NCBI GenBank assembly: GCA_036560145.1
Contig: DATBRV010000062.1
Span: 159,919-223,918 of the forward strand
Origin: DATBRV01 sp036560145
GTDB taxonomy: Bacteria > Myxococcota_A > UBA9160 > SMWR01
Direction of reading: 5' to 3'
DNA: 64,000 nucleotides
A program made the translations under genes and the position numbers. The stretch's first letter is position 1, and every line of letters begins with the position of its first letter. Positions 33,260-42,825 of this stretch are shown here, in pieces. Below the pieces are notes generated by a model. That model saw only the letters and a list, made by a program, of their open reading frames with translations, was not told the DNA's origin and did not search any database.

Positions 33260-36200
33260 GTGGCGTGGCTCACGGAGGCCCTCGTCTTTGCAGCGCTGGC
33301 GGTAGCTCCGGCGGCGCGCGCCGGCGAGGATGTGTGGACCCCGCTCGGGCTGAATGGGGGCGTCGTCTTCTCGCTGGCTGCGGCCCCCGAACCCGGGGGC
33401 ATCGTGTACGCGGGCACGGCCTTCGGCGGCGTCTACCGCTCCCTCGACGACGGTGCCAGCTGGACGCCGCTCCTGAACCAGATCTCCCAACCGACGGTTC
33501 TCGCCCTGGCCCTCGATCCCGATCAGCCGACCACGGTCTGGGCCGGCACGAGCGACGTCGGCGTATGGAAGAGCAGCGACGCCGGCGACCACTGGACGCA
33601 GGCGAGCCAGGGGCTGGGCAGCCAGGTGGTCCGCGCCCTCGCCTACCACCCGACAGCGGATGTCCTGATCGCTGCGACCTCCGACGCGGGCATCTTCCGC
33701 TCGCTGGACGGGGGCGCCAGCTGGAGCCCTGCCAATTCCGGCCTCACCACGCAGAACGTCTCCGGCCTGGCGCTGGCGGGTGTAGGCCCGGTGGTCTACG
33801 CGAGCTCCTCGGCGGACGGGGTGTTCCGGAGCGACGACCTCGGGCTGAGCTGGCGGTCGGTAGGCGCTGCGCTCCCCGATCGCTTCGTCACCTCGGTCGC
33901 GGCGCGCAGCGACGACCCCGATCGGGTCTTCGCCGGCACGCTCTTCGACGGGCTCCAGGTCTCCAGCGACGGGGGGCAGACCTGGGCGCCCGCCGGCGAC
34001 GGAATCGGAAGCTCCGAGATCCGCCATGTCGCGCTCCACCGCGACGCGCCATCCGTGGTGTGGGTGGCGACGCGCACGGGTCTGTTCCGCTCGGCGGACG
34101 GCGGCGAGAGCTTCGTCGCCACCTCCATCGACGAGCTCACGGTCTCCCAGGTGGCGCTACGCGCGGGCAGCGCCGGGCGCAGCTTCGCCGGCGTGTTCTT
34201 CGGCGGCATCCTGATCAACCAGGAGGGCGACGCGCTCCAGTTCACCGCCTCGAACCGGGGGCTGCTCAACGTCTTCGCCGGAAACATCCGCTTCCAGCCC
34301 TACCTCAACGCGATCTCGGTGGCGACGAACCAGGGCATCCACGTGAGCTTCGACGGGGGCGGCGGCTTCTTCCAGACGGCCGAGTGGGACGGGCCGCCGA
34401 GCGTCTTCTCCTTCGAGCTCGATCCCGACGCCGTGGGGCGTTGGTACGCGGGCATCGAGGAGGACGGCCTCGTCCGCACCGATTTCTTCGGCTTCGAATG
34501 GCAGCGCAAGAACCAGGGACTGGTGCCCCAGGGCGTGACCGCGCTCGTCCCGGACCCCTTCGATCCGACCCGCGTCTTCGCCACCTCGGCCTACCGGGGG
34601 ATCTTCACCAGCACGGACGGCGGGCGCCGCTGGGAGGGTCGCGACCTGCGCAACATGGTCCTCTTCGATCTGGCCGCGGACCCTTCGGCCGAGGGCCACC
34701 TGTTTGCGGCCTCGAACGCTGGGTTGTTCTGGACCTCGAACCGCGGCGAGGGCTGGCTGCCCGTACACAGCAATCTGGGCCCCGGGCCGACCCGGGCCGT
34801 CGCCGTCGTGGGCGGGGCCGTGCCCGCCGTGCTGGCCGTGCGCAGCACGGGCCTCTTTCGCTCGACCAACGGCGGCTTCAGCTGGAATCCGGTCGACCTC
34901 TCGGGGCCGTCCGTGCTCTGTCTCGCCGTGGACCCCTCCAGCCCTGGCCGCGTGTATGCCGGGACCGCGGGCGGCTTCGTGTATCGCTCCGACGACGCGG
35001 GAGCGACCTTCGCTCCCACGGGAGCGAGCGCGGGCGATGCCTTCGTCTTCAGCCTGGTGGTGACCGCCTCCGGCCAGGTGCTGGCCGGGACCCTCGACGG
35101 CGTGCGGCGTTCGCTGAACGGGGGCGCCTCGTGGTCTGCGGTGGTGACGGGCACCGGCCGGGTGCTCGACCTCGCCACGGATCCCGCAGACCCGGCGCAC
35201 GTGATGGGCGCGGCGGGCGACGCTGGCCTGCTCGAGAGCACCGACGGAGGGGCGAGCTTCTCCCTGCGCGCGCTGGGCGCGGGCGTGCTCTCGGTGGCTG
35301 CCTCTCCCGGGGAGCCTGGGACGGTGCTGCTGGGCACCGAGAGGGCTGGCGTTCTTGCCACCTCCGACGGCGGGCTGACTCGCACGCCGCGCTTCGAGGG
35401 CATGAGCGTCTTCGTCGATGCGATCGCCGTCGATCCCTCGGCGACGCAGACCCTCTTCGCGGGCACCATCTTCAACGGCGTGTACCGCAGTCGCGACCAC
35501 GCCGAGAGCTGGGAGCCCGTGGGGCTCGAAGGCCGGGTGGTGCCCTCGCTCCTCGTCCCCCGCATCCCCGGCAACCCCATCCTGGCCGGCACCGACGACG
35601 GTGTCTTCGCGAGCCAGGACGGGGGGGACTCCTGGTTCAAGTACGGTCTCGACCGATTGCATCTGCTCGCCCTCGAGAACCCCCCAGCCGCGCCGGGGAC
35701 CCTCTACGTGAGCGGCGCCCCGAACGAGCTGTTCCGATCGTCCGATTCCGGAGTGACCTTTTCGCGTGTAGGATCCGGTCTGCCGAGCGCCAACGTCACA
35801 GCGCTGGAGGGCGATCCCTTCGACGCAGGCACCCTCTTCGCCGGCACCGAGCAGGGGCTCTTTCGCAGCCGCGACGCCGGCGTGAGCTTCGCGCCGGTGG
35901 GAAGCAACCTCGGGAATCACACCATTCTCTCGCTGCGGGCCGATCCGACCACGCCGGGCCGGCTCTTCGCGGGGACGAACGGAGCCGGCCTCTTCCGCAG
36001 CGCGAGCGGGGGAGACGGCTTCATCCCGCTCGAGCTCACCCCGAATACGATCCGCCTCGATCGCACCGGTGCCTCCGCGATCGTCACGCATCCGGCGGAG
36101 CCAGGTGCGGTGTACACCGGGCTGGTGGGCGGAGAGATCCACCTCACCGTGGATGGCGGCGAGACCTTCAGCGATCTCTCACCCGACTCCGGCCCGTTCA

Positions 36201-38776
36201 ATCCGCTGGATCTGGCCGGCGACCCCTTCGACGGCAACCGCCTCTTCGCCGCCACGAATCTCGGGGTGAAGCGCAGCTCGGATCGCGGAGCCACCTGGAG
36301 CGACGCTGTCGGGCTCCCGGGGCTGCCGATGCCCGTGGTGCGAGCCGATCCCAGCATCCCGGGCATCGTCTACGCCGGCAGCGTCGGCGGCGGCCTCTAC
36401 CGCAGCAGCGACTTCGGCGCGAGCTTCGCTCCGCTGCCGGTTTCGGCTCTCGACTCCGGTCTGACCAATCTGAATCTGCTCAGCCTGCTCGTGCACCCGG
36501 CGGATCCGGGCACCCGCTATCTGGGAGCGAGCTTCGGCGAGGTCTACCTGAGCTCCGACGGCGGCCAGCACTTCGAGCGCCGCGATCTGGGCACGCCGAA
36601 CGTCCTCGCGCTGGCCGGCGATCCGCTCGATCCCCTCCGGCTCTATGCGGGAACCGAAGACGGGCTCTACCGCTCGCTCGACGGAGGCGCGTCCTGGGAG
36701 GACGCGAGCCAGGGGCTCACCGAGCGGCGCGTCTTCAGCATCGCGGTCGATCCGGCCGATGCGCTCCGTCTGATCGCCGGCACGAACGGAGGCGGCGTCT
36801 TCGCGTCGACGGACGGCGGCGACTCCTGGAGCCCGCTCGGCTCCGGGCTCGGGAACCCCGTCGTCTTCTCGGTGGCCTTCGACGGTTCCGGACAGCTGCA
36901 CGCCGGGACCGGAAGCGGTGCCTACCGCTTCGACGCGATCGGAGCCCTGTGGCTCCCTCCCGTGGCGGGCCCGGGTGAGACCCTCGTCACCTCGCTCTCG
37001 GCGGATCCGGCCGATCCCAACGGCCTCTACATCGCCGTGCCCGGCGCAGGCGTCTTGCGCAGCGGCGATGGCGGCGCGAGCTTCGGCCCCGCGAACGGCG
37101 ATCTGTCGGATCTCCAGGTGGTGAGCGTGCACGCTGCGGCGGGCGGCTCACGGCTCTTCGTCGGGACCGCCCCCGGCGATGTGTTCCGCTCCGACGACGG
37201 CGGCATCCACTGGACCGCGCTCGACCCGGGCAACCAGGGCTCGCTCCCGCGTGCGATCGCCACGGTGCCCGGCGATTCGCAGACGGTCTGGCTGGCCACG
37301 CTCGGGGCCGGCGCCTTTGCGTCGGCCGACGCCGGCGAGAGTTGGTCGCCGCTGGGGGCCGCGGTGGCCGAGACGATCTTCGACCTCGCGTTCGATCCAT
37401 CGGGTCGCCTCTACGCCGCGACCGATCAGGGCGCCTTCCGCTCCGACGACCGGGGGCGCACCTGGCTCTCCATCCAGCAGGGGCTTCCGCCAGGGCCGGT
37501 GACCTCGCTCGCCGAGAATCCCGCTGGTAGCGCGACGCTCTTCGCCGTGGCGGGGGACGGAGCGCTCTTCGCCACCGCGGACGGCGGCGCGAGCTGGTCG
37601 GCTGCCGGCGGAGGCGATCTCCCAGCGTTGGCATCCGTACACCAGGGTGCGATGTCGGGCCTCGTCTTCGCGGGGGACGAGGACGGGGGTGTCTTCCGCT
37701 CGGCGGACGGAGGGGCTTCGTGGCAGGCGGTGGTGATCCGGGGAACGCGGGGAGCGCCGCGTTTTGCCGTCGTCCCGCAGTTCCCGACCCTGGTGTATGT
37801 CGCCAGCGAGACGGGGATGCAGGTGAGCTTCGACGGCGGGCTCACCTTCTACTCCCGGCTCGGCGCGGTGGCCGACATCGTGTTTGCCGTCGAGATGGAT
37901 GGCTCCGGCCGGATCCATGCCGCCACCGACGCGGGCCTTTTCACGAGCAGCGATGCGGGCGATACGTGGAGCGGCCCGCCCGTCAGCCTGCCGGCGAATG
38001 CCGCGGTGGTGAGCCTCGCGGCCGAACGGGACTCGCCGGGGACGCTGCTCGCGGCGACCACTGCCGGTGAGCTGTTCCGCTCCGCGGACGGAGGCACGAG
38101 CTTCGCGCCGGTGACGATCGGCCTGGGCGAGGCGGAGATCGTCCTGCTGCACGAGTCCGCGTGGCCCAGCGTTTTTTATGCCGCCGCACGGGATGGCACG
38201 GTCTTCGCCAGCCTCGACGGCGGGCAAGGCTGGTACCCGATCGGGAGCGGCGCGGAGGGGCGCACGATTCGAGCCATCGGGAGCGATCCCGGGAGCCCGC
38301 TCGAAGTGCAGCTCGCCACCGACGCAGGCCTGCTCCTGAGCCACGATGCCGGCGGGAGCTGGGCATCGGCGCTGTCGTCTCTCATGCTCGAGATCGTGCA
38401 CGGGCTGACGCCCCTCGCGAGCGTGCCCGGTCGCATCTACGCCGCGACCTCCGACGGCGTCTATCGCAGCGACGACGCGGGCCGCAGCTTCGTGCGCCGC
38501 AGCCAGGGCCTCGTCTACACCGATCCGGTGGGCGGACTGTCCACCTCGTTCACTTTCGAGGTGGCCCTCAATCCCTACGTCCCGGACCGCCTCTTCGCCG
38601 CAACGCCGGGCGGCGGCGTCTTCCGCTCCGACGACGGCGGCCTCTCGTGGGCGCCCATGAACCAGGGGCTCTCCTTCCGCCGCGTGATCGGGATCAGCGT
38701 CGATCCCCTCGACCCGAACCACGTGGTCGCCGGCTGCGAGGGCGGCGGCCTCCACGAGATCACGCTCCCCCCGTGA
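33260..38776 (+). CDS. Giant exported BNR/sortilin-like beta-propeller repeat protein
   Basis: An 1838-residue protein starting at the GTG at 33260, with a signal peptide ending near PAARA. Almost the whole mature chain is about 41 copies of a 40-45-residue unit with the pattern vvFAGT..GvFRS.DGG.SW.., which resembles BNR/Asp-box and YCF48/Vps10 repeats. Asp-box blades usually fold into beta-propellers of 6-10 blades, so several propellers in a row are expected. No transmembrane anchor, sorting tail or autotransporter domain is seen at the end (GGGLHEITLPP). It lies between the initiating transferase and a methyltransferase in the polysaccharide operon. It could bind or scaffold the exported glycan, or act as an adhesin; function is inferred only. 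Confidence 0.85.
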   Translation: MAWLTEALVFAALAVAPAARAGEDVWTPLGLNGGVVFSLAAAPEPGGIVYAGTAFGGVYRSLDDGASWTPLLNQISQPTVLALALDPDQPTTVWAGTSDVGVWKSSDAGDHWTQASQGLGSQVVRALAYHPTADVLIAATSDAGIFRSLDGGASWSPANSGLTTQNVSGLALAGVGPVVYASSSADGVFRSDDLGLSWRSVGAALPDRFVTSVAARSDDPDRVFAGTLFDGLQVSSDGGQTWAPAGDGIGSSEIRHVALHRDAPSVVWVATRTGLFRSADGGESFVATSIDELTVSQVALRAGSAGRSFAGVFFGGILINQEGDALQFTASNRGLLNVFAGNIRFQPYLNAISVATNQGIHVSFDGGGGFFQTAEWDGPPSVFSFELDPDAVGRWYAGIEEDGLVRTDFFGFEWQRKNQGLVPQGVTALVPDPFDPTRVFATSAYRGIFTSTDGGRRWEGRDLRNMVLFDLAADPSAEGHLFAASNAGLFWTSNRGEGWLPVHSNLGPGPTRAVAVVGGAVPAVLAVRSTGLFRSTNGGFSWNPVDLSGPSVLCLAVDPSSPGRVYAGTAGGFVYRSDDAGATFAPTGASAGDAFVFSLVVTASGQVLAGTLDGVRRSLNGGASWSAVVTGTGRVLDLATDPADPAHVMGAAGDAGLLESTDGGASFSLRALGAGVLSVAASPGEPGTVLLGTERAGVLATSDGGLTRTPRFEGMSVFVDAIAVDPSATQTLFAGTIFNGVYRSRDHAESWEPVGLEGRVVPSLLVPRIPGNPILAGTDDGVFASQDGGDSWFKYGLDRLHLLALENPPAAPGTLYVSGAPNELFRSSDSGVTFSRVGSGLPSANVTALEGDPFDAGTLFAGTEQGLFRSRDAGVSFAPVGSNLGNHTILSLRADPTTPGRLFAGTNGAGLFRSASGGDGFIPLELTPNTIRLDRTGASAIVTHPAEPGAVYTGLVGGEIHLTVDGGETFSDLSPDSGPFNPLDLAGDPFDGNRLFAATNLGVKRSSDRGATWSDAVGLPGLPMPVVRADPSIPGIVYAGSVGGGLYRSSDFGASFAPLPVSALDSGLTNLNLLSLLVHPADPGTRYLGASFGEVYLSSDGGQHFERRDLGTPNVLALAGDPLDPLRLYAGTEDGLYRSLDGGASWEDASQGLTERRVFSIAVDPADALRLIAGTNGGGVFASTDGGDSWSPLGSGLGNPVVFSVAFDGSGQLHAGTGSGAYRFDAIGALWLPPVAGPGETLVTSLSADPADPNGLYIAVPGAGVLRSGDGGASFGPANGDLSDLQVVSVHAAAGGSRLFVGTAPGDVFRSDDGGIHWTALDPGNQGSLPRAIATVPGDSQTVWLATLGAGAFASADAGESWSPLGAAVAETIFDLAFDPSGRLYAATDQGAFRSDDRGRTWLSIQQGLPPGPVTSLAENPAGSATLFAVAGDGALFATADGGASWSAAGGGDLPALASVHQGAMSGLVFAGDEDGGVFRSADGGASWQAVVIRGTRGAPRFAVVPQFPTLVYVASETGMQVSFDGGLTFYSRLGAVADIVFAVEMDGSGRIHAATDAGLFTSSDAGDTWSGPPVSLPANAAVVSLAAERDSPGTLLAATTAGELFRSADGGTSFAPVTIGLGEAEIVLLHESAWPSVFYAAARDGTVFASLDGGQGWYPIGSGAEGRTIRAIGSDPGSPLEVQLATDAGLLLSHDAGGSWASALSSLMLEIVHGLTPLASVPGRIYAATSDGVYRSDDAGRSFVRRSQGLVYTDPVGGLSTSFTFEVALNPYVPDRLFAATPGGGVFRSDDGGLSWAPMNQGLSFRRVIGISVDPLDPNHVVAGCEGGGLHEITLPP

Positions 38777-39678
38777 CGTGCCAGCCGCGCATCGACCCGT
38801 CGCAATCCGACGCGCCGCAGCCCGATCCCCGGCGCGAGGTGATTGGTGTTGGCGGCCGCGATTTCGAGGGCGCCCGCTCGCCCCTGGAGCGTGTGCTCAA
38901 CGTGATCCGGCATCCGCGGCGGATCCTCAGCTGGCTGCGCCGCCGGGGCGGCTACAAGCAGGGCTGGAACCACCTGGGCTCCGATCGCCGCTCGGCCCGT
39001 GCCATGGTGGACTCGAGCCGCGACGAGCAGGAGTTCGCGCGCCGTGGACGCGCCGTGGCCGAGCTGCTCGCGGATGCGCTCGGCCTCGACGGCAGTCAGC
39101 GCGTGGTGGAGATCGGCTGCGGGCCGGCGCGCATCGGCCGCGAGATCGCGCCGCGCTGCCGCGAATGGATCGGCCTCGACATCTCCGGCGAGATGCTCCG
39201 CCTGGCCCGGGGCCGTGTCGGCCATCTCTCGAACGTGTCCTTCCATGAGCTCGAGGGAGCGCGGCTCGACACGCTCGCCGACGCATCGGTGGACCGGCTC
39301 TATTGCCACTCCGTCCTCGCCCACATCGACAAGGAAGACATGTATCGATATCTCCGGGAGGTGCGGCGCGTGTTGGTGCCCGGGGGGCTGGCCTACCTCG
39401 ACACCTGGAACCTGCTGCACGAGGCAGGCTGGGCCTGGTTCGAGAAGAGCGCGGCCCAAGCGCCGCTCACGGGCCGCAAGGAGTCCTGGCGACCGCAGTT
39501 CGCCACCGCGCCGGAGTTCCGCGAGCTGATCCGACGGGCGGGGCTCACCGAGATCCTGCTCGTCGACGAATCCCACCTGCTCCAGGCCTTCGTGACCGTG
39601 GAGGCCGGGCCCGAGGGGATCGAGCGGGAGCGGCGCCGCCTGTTGCCCCTCCTGCCGGGGCTGATCGGAATCGACTGA
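38773..39678 (+). CDS. SAM-dependent methyltransferase
   Basis: A 301-residue protein whose GTG start overlaps the BNR gene stop as GTGA. The first 95 residues are basic (LERVLNVIRHPRRILSWLRRRGGYKQGW) and may contact membrane or substrate. The class I core follows: VVEIGCGPARIGREIA (motif I), WIGLDISGEMLRLARG (motif II), DRLYCHSVLAHID and REVRRVLVPGGLAYLDTWN. It may methylate a sugar or the glycan end. The last half of this gene is partly duplicated, with an internal deletion, at 42128-42570. It closes the plus-strand polysaccharide operon. Confidence 0.85.
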   Translation: MTCQPRIDPSQSDAPQPDPRREVIGVGGRDFEGARSPLERVLNVIRHPRRILSWLRRRGGYKQGWNHLGSDRRSARAMVDSSRDEQEFARRGRAVAELLADALGLDGSQRVVEIGCGPARIGREIAPRCREWIGLDISGEMLRLARGRVGHLSNVSFHELEGARLDTLADASVDRLYCHSVLAHIDKEDMYRYLREVRRVLVPGGLAYLDTWNLLHEAGWAWFEKSAAQAPLTGRKESWRPQFATAPEFRELIRRAGLTEILLVDESHLLQAFVTVEAGPEGIERERRRLLPLLPGLIGID

Positions 39679-39697
39679 GCCGCCCGCTGTCCGATCT

Positions 39698-41761
39698 CTA
39701 GTTCAGGCGGTGGGCCGAGCGCACCTGCGAGGAAACCCGAATCCGGGTCACGAGCTTGGAGAGTCCCGTGAGGCGCGACGTCCACACCGCGAGCGCCGCT
39801 TCGATCTCGCGCGCGCCTTCCTCCGTCAATTCGAACAGAAACGATGCGGGATCGTCCAGGGCGTAGTCCGACGGATCGGCCGGCTCCCCGGCGGCGATCC
39901 AGGCCGGGATGTCGAGGTGCATCTTGACTGCGACCGGCTCCAGGATCTTTTCGATCGACCCGCCCGACGCGTGTGACGCCTCGACGTGGGCTGTGAATTC
40001 CGACCAGAAGCGGTCGAAGCCCGGGATCCCGGCAGGCGCCCCACGCGCTTCGAGCAGCCGCCGCGTGGCGGCCATGGCGACCGCGCAGGTTTCCTCCCAT
40101 GAGAAGAAGGACGCCTTGGCGCGGTACTTGTACATCAGATTGTCGCCGATCTCGCCGCGCAAGAGGCGCTGGAAGTTGTCTTCCTGCGCGTAGAAGGCAG
40201 CGCAGCCCTCGCGCGTCTCGAAGAGCTCGCCGACCGTCTCGGCGACGAAATCATCGAGGAGCGCGCGCATCGCGCCCTGGTCCGCTTCCATGGCCTCGAG
40301 CATGGCCGCGAGCCAGCTGGAGCGGAGCACGCCAAAACGGCCGCAAAAGACGACTACCGCGTGGAACCAGGAGTCGTTCCAGAAGATGCTGAATGCCAGG
40401 TGGTGCTTACGAGCGGTTACGTAGTCCGCGAACGGGAGCGTATCGGTTCCAACGACGATCTCCTCGATGTCGAAGACCTTCTCGCCGCCGTAGCTGCCGA
40501 AATTCTTGGGCAAGACGCGAAAGCGGGTGGTGAAGTTGAACTTTTCGCGCGTCGAGAGCATCTCCATGTCGGCGCCCTTCAACATCATGGACTGGAAGCA
40601 GTGCGCCTGGTCCGTTCCGGCGTCGATCAGCCGGTGGAGGCCGTTCAGGTGCGACGTCAGTGTTTCGCCGGGCAGGCCGAGGATCAGATCCGACACCGAG
40701 CGGAGGCCGCGGCCCCGCACGTGCACCATGATCTTCTCGTAAGCATCCAGTTTGATGTTGGCCCGATTGATCTTGCGCAATACCTCGTCGTCCAGCGATT
40801 GGACGGCCTGGTAGAGCACCAGCGCGCCATTCACCTTTTCCATCGAGGCGATGATGCGTTCGGGGCGATTCTTGCCCGTCGTCGCATCGATGAACGTGGG
40901 CCAAGCGTACTTCGCCTGGGCTTCGCCGATGGCCCCCGAGATCTCGATGTCGCGCTCGTACATCCCGTAGTTGGGGTCGGCGATGCGAAGCGTTCCCATC
41001 GCAGGGGCCCGGGTGTGGATCAGCTCGCCGATGCGTTCGATCTCGGCCTTCAAGCGCTCCATCGAGAAGTAATTGACCTTCGTGTAGTAGCTGGTCCCCT
41101 GCACACAGAAGGTGCACCGGAACGGGCAGCCGCGGTTGGTCTCGATGATCGGGGCGAGTTTCCCGTCGAAGAACTCGTCCATCACGCCCGTCAGCCACGG
41201 CGAGGGGATGTCGTCGAGCGCGCCCAGCCGGCCGGTGATCTCGTTTCGGACGATCTCGCCGCTCGATCGGCGATAGACACACGACGGGATCTCGGCGTCG
41301 CCGATCGCGGCGCGGGACCGGCCGGCGTCGAGATAGCGCAGCACGAGGTCGCGCGCGAGGAAATCGGCTTCGCCGAGCGCGTAGGCATCGATCTCCGGAT
41401 GGTCGGCGACGAACTGCGCCTGACGCTCGGCTTCGATGGAGATGTTGGGGCCGCCCATCACCGTGAAGGCGTTCGGATTGAGCTGGTGCGCCCGCCTCAG
41501 GAAGTGGAGTCCGAGCGCTTCATTCCAGACATAATTGCTGACCATGAGCACGTCCGGCGCGCGGGTGCGCATCGCTTCTTCGAGGCGATCGGGGTACGCG
41601 AAGATGCGGACCTCGGCCTTCGGCAGGTCGCGATCCATGACGGCCTTCATGTAGCCGACACCGAGGGGCATGCAGTCGGTGGCCAGCACGCCGCCGAAGT
41701 TGTGCCTTAGGTCTGCGAGGTAAATGACGGTGCTCATATAGGGAAATGTGTTCATGACCAT
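39698..41761 (-). CDS. B12-binding-domain radical SAM enzyme
   Basis: A 687-residue protein from the ATG at 41761; a TTG at 41779 is possible but weaker. The N-terminal cobalamin-binding-like domain (RHNFGGVLATDCMPLGVGYMKAV, then FTVMGGPN) precedes a radical SAM core with NRGCPFRCTFC (4Fe-4S Cys at about 212, 216 and 219). SDLILGLPGETLTSHLNGL and other radical SAM strands follow. A C-terminal region of roughly 300 residues is unlike common classes and has no motif I recognise. Enzymes of this type methylate or rearrange unactivated carbons. The substrate is unknown; a sugar, lipid or peptide linked to the island is possible. It is transcribed against the polysaccharide operon, flanked by the methyltransferase and its broken copy. 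Confidence 0.85.
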   Translation of the reverse strand: MVMNTFPYMSTVIYLADLRHNFGGVLATDCMPLGVGYMKAVMDRDLPKAEVRIFAYPDRLEEAMRTRAPDVLMVSNYVWNEALGLHFLRRAHQLNPNAFTVMGGPNISIEAERQAQFVADHPEIDAYALGEADFLARDLVLRYLDAGRSRAAIGDAEIPSCVYRRSSGEIVRNEITGRLGALDDIPSPWLTGVMDEFFDGKLAPIIETNRGCPFRCTFCVQGTSYYTKVNYFSMERLKAEIERIGELIHTRAPAMGTLRIADPNYGMYERDIEISGAIGEAQAKYAWPTFIDATTGKNRPERIIASMEKVNGALVLYQAVQSLDDEVLRKINRANIKLDAYEKIMVHVRGRGLRSVSDLILGLPGETLTSHLNGLHRLIDAGTDQAHCFQSMMLKGADMEMLSTREKFNFTTRFRVLPKNFGSYGGEKVFDIEEIVVGTDTLPFADYVTARKHHLAFSIFWNDSWFHAVVVFCGRFGVLRSSWLAAMLEAMEADQGAMRALLDDFVAETVGELFETREGCAAFYAQEDNFQRLLRGEIGDNLMYKYRAKASFFSWEETCAVAMAATRRLLEARGAPAGIPGFDRFWSEFTAHVEASHASGGSIEKILEPVAVKMHLDIPAWIAAGEPADPSDYALDDPASFLFELTEEGAREIEAALAVWTSRLTGLSKLVTRIRVSSQVRSAHRLN

Positions 41762-42127
41762 ACGCGCCCGTCGGGGCAAGCGTCAAACGCAATCCGTCCG
41801 AGCCCGTCGAATTTTCCCGGAATTCCTCCCCCCGGACGGGCCGACAGCGCAAAGGGTCAGGAATGCCCGCGCGCCGGAGCGCCTTCGACGCCGACACCGT
41901 CGGCTGAGCAGGGGAAGTTGAGGCTCCGTCCTGGCGCGCTGAGAGCTGGGCCAACCCCGCCCGGGGAATTGGCAATGCGCCTCGACCCCCGCGAGCGGCG
42001 CGTCGAAGCGGTGCAGGAACCAGCGGCCCAGCACCACGTGCCGGGCGAACCAGCGGTTCCCGAGCAGGAGGCGCGCGAGACGCGGCCGCAGGCTCGGGGG
42101 GACGAGGTCGGAGAGGCCGGGGCGGGG

Positions 42128-42570
42128 CGCGCTGCCCCGAGTGGATCGGACTCGACATCTCCGGCGAGATGCTGCGGCTGGCCCGGGGCCGCGCCGGCCA
42201 GCTCCGAAACGTATCCTTCCACGGGCTCGAGGGAGCGCGGCTCGACGCGCTCGCCGACGCCTCGCTGGACCGGCTCTACCGTCACTCCGTCCTGGTCCAC
42301 ATCGACAACGAGGACGTGTACCGATATCTGCGGGAAGTGCGGCGCGTGCTGGCGCCGCTCGCGGGCCGCAAGGAGTCCTGGCGGCCGCAGCTCGCCACCG
42401 CGCCGGAGCTGCGCGAGATGATCCGACGGGCGGGGCTCTCGGAGATCCTGCTGGTGGATGACTCCCATCTACTACAGGCCTTCGTGACCGTGGACGCCGC
42501 GCCCGGAATGCTCGAGCGGGAGCGGAGCCGCCTGCTGCCACTCGTGCCAGGGCAGATCGGAATCGACTGA
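42128..42570 (+). pseudogene. Truncated, deleted copy of the island methyltransferase
   Basis: The frame reads EWIGLDISGEMLRLARGRAG and onward in close agreement with residues 130-301 of the methyltransferase at 38773-39678, including the shared end GQIGID/GLIGID and following TGAGCCG. The first half with motif I is missing. An in-frame deletion of 84 bases removes 28 residues (from VPGGLAYLD to KSAAQ) present in the parent. No start codon or ribosome site is evident. Just left of it, on the minus strand at about 41977-42118, a second remnant reads LARLLLGNRWFARHVVLGRW, which I cannot assign. The 41762-42802 gap thus holds only gene debris and the repeat B elements. Confidence 0.75.
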
Positions 42571-42605
42571 GCCGGCACACCGAGCGAGCGGCGGCCCCAA
42601 AAGCG

Positions 42606-42638
42606 AAAGCCCCCTCGCGCAACCACGCGAAGGGGCTT
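42606..42638 (-). terminator. Terminator hairpin at island right end
   Basis: Arms AAGCCCCCTCGCG and CGCGAAGGGGCTT, identical to the hairpin at 11432-11463 apart from one loop base. It lies eight bases past the 3' end of the decayed tRNA-Gly copy B on the minus strand. Confidence 0.65.
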
Positions 42639-42646
42639 TGCAATCC

Positions 42647-42695
42647 TGGAGCGGGAAACGGGATTCGAACCCGCGATCCTCAGGTTCGGGGAGCG
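42647..42695 (-). pseudogene. Decayed tRNA-Gly 3' part (putative attachment-site repeat B)
   Basis: On the minus strand 37 bases (42683 to 42647) match the 3' end of the intact tRNA-Gly(CCC) at 47.9 kb with one difference, including an intact T arm and CCA. Upstream, a fainter match to the anticodon arm continues for about ten bases (GCTCCCCGAACCTGAGG against GCTTCCCAAGCTGAGG), and then similarity ends. It is in the same orientation as copy A at 11472-11548, with the same terminator. It marks the right end of the 31-kb glycan island. Confidence 0.65.
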
Positions 42696-42794
42696 CCGAA
42701 AGCCCTCGAAGTGGCGCGCAGTTGCGCGGCGCACGCCGTTGCCTCGGAACCTCCTTCCGCGCAATCCGACTCGACGCCCCTGGTCGGACGTAAG

Positions 42795-42825
42795 ATGCCG
42801 GCTTGACCGGACGATCCGCCACGCA
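42795..42825. repeat. 31-bp repeat, copy 2
   Basis: Matches 9021-9051 with two base differences. It covers the TTG start chosen for the first GT-C-like gene, so that start should be treated with caution. Confidence 0.5.

Noticed and set aside
33157..36978. Long plus-strand frame overlapping the BNR gene
   Set aside because: Arg-rich translation without domains. The repeat-bearing frame at 33260-38776 is the real one.
33260..38776. Tandem DNA repeats or a satellite array
   Set aside because: The periodicity is at protein level. The DNA units differ too much in sequence and length for a direct tandem array, and one frame stays open throughout.
42647..42695. Functional tRNA or split tRNA half
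   Set aside because: Only the 3' part is preserved; there is no matching 5' half nearby in a trans-splicing arrangement.
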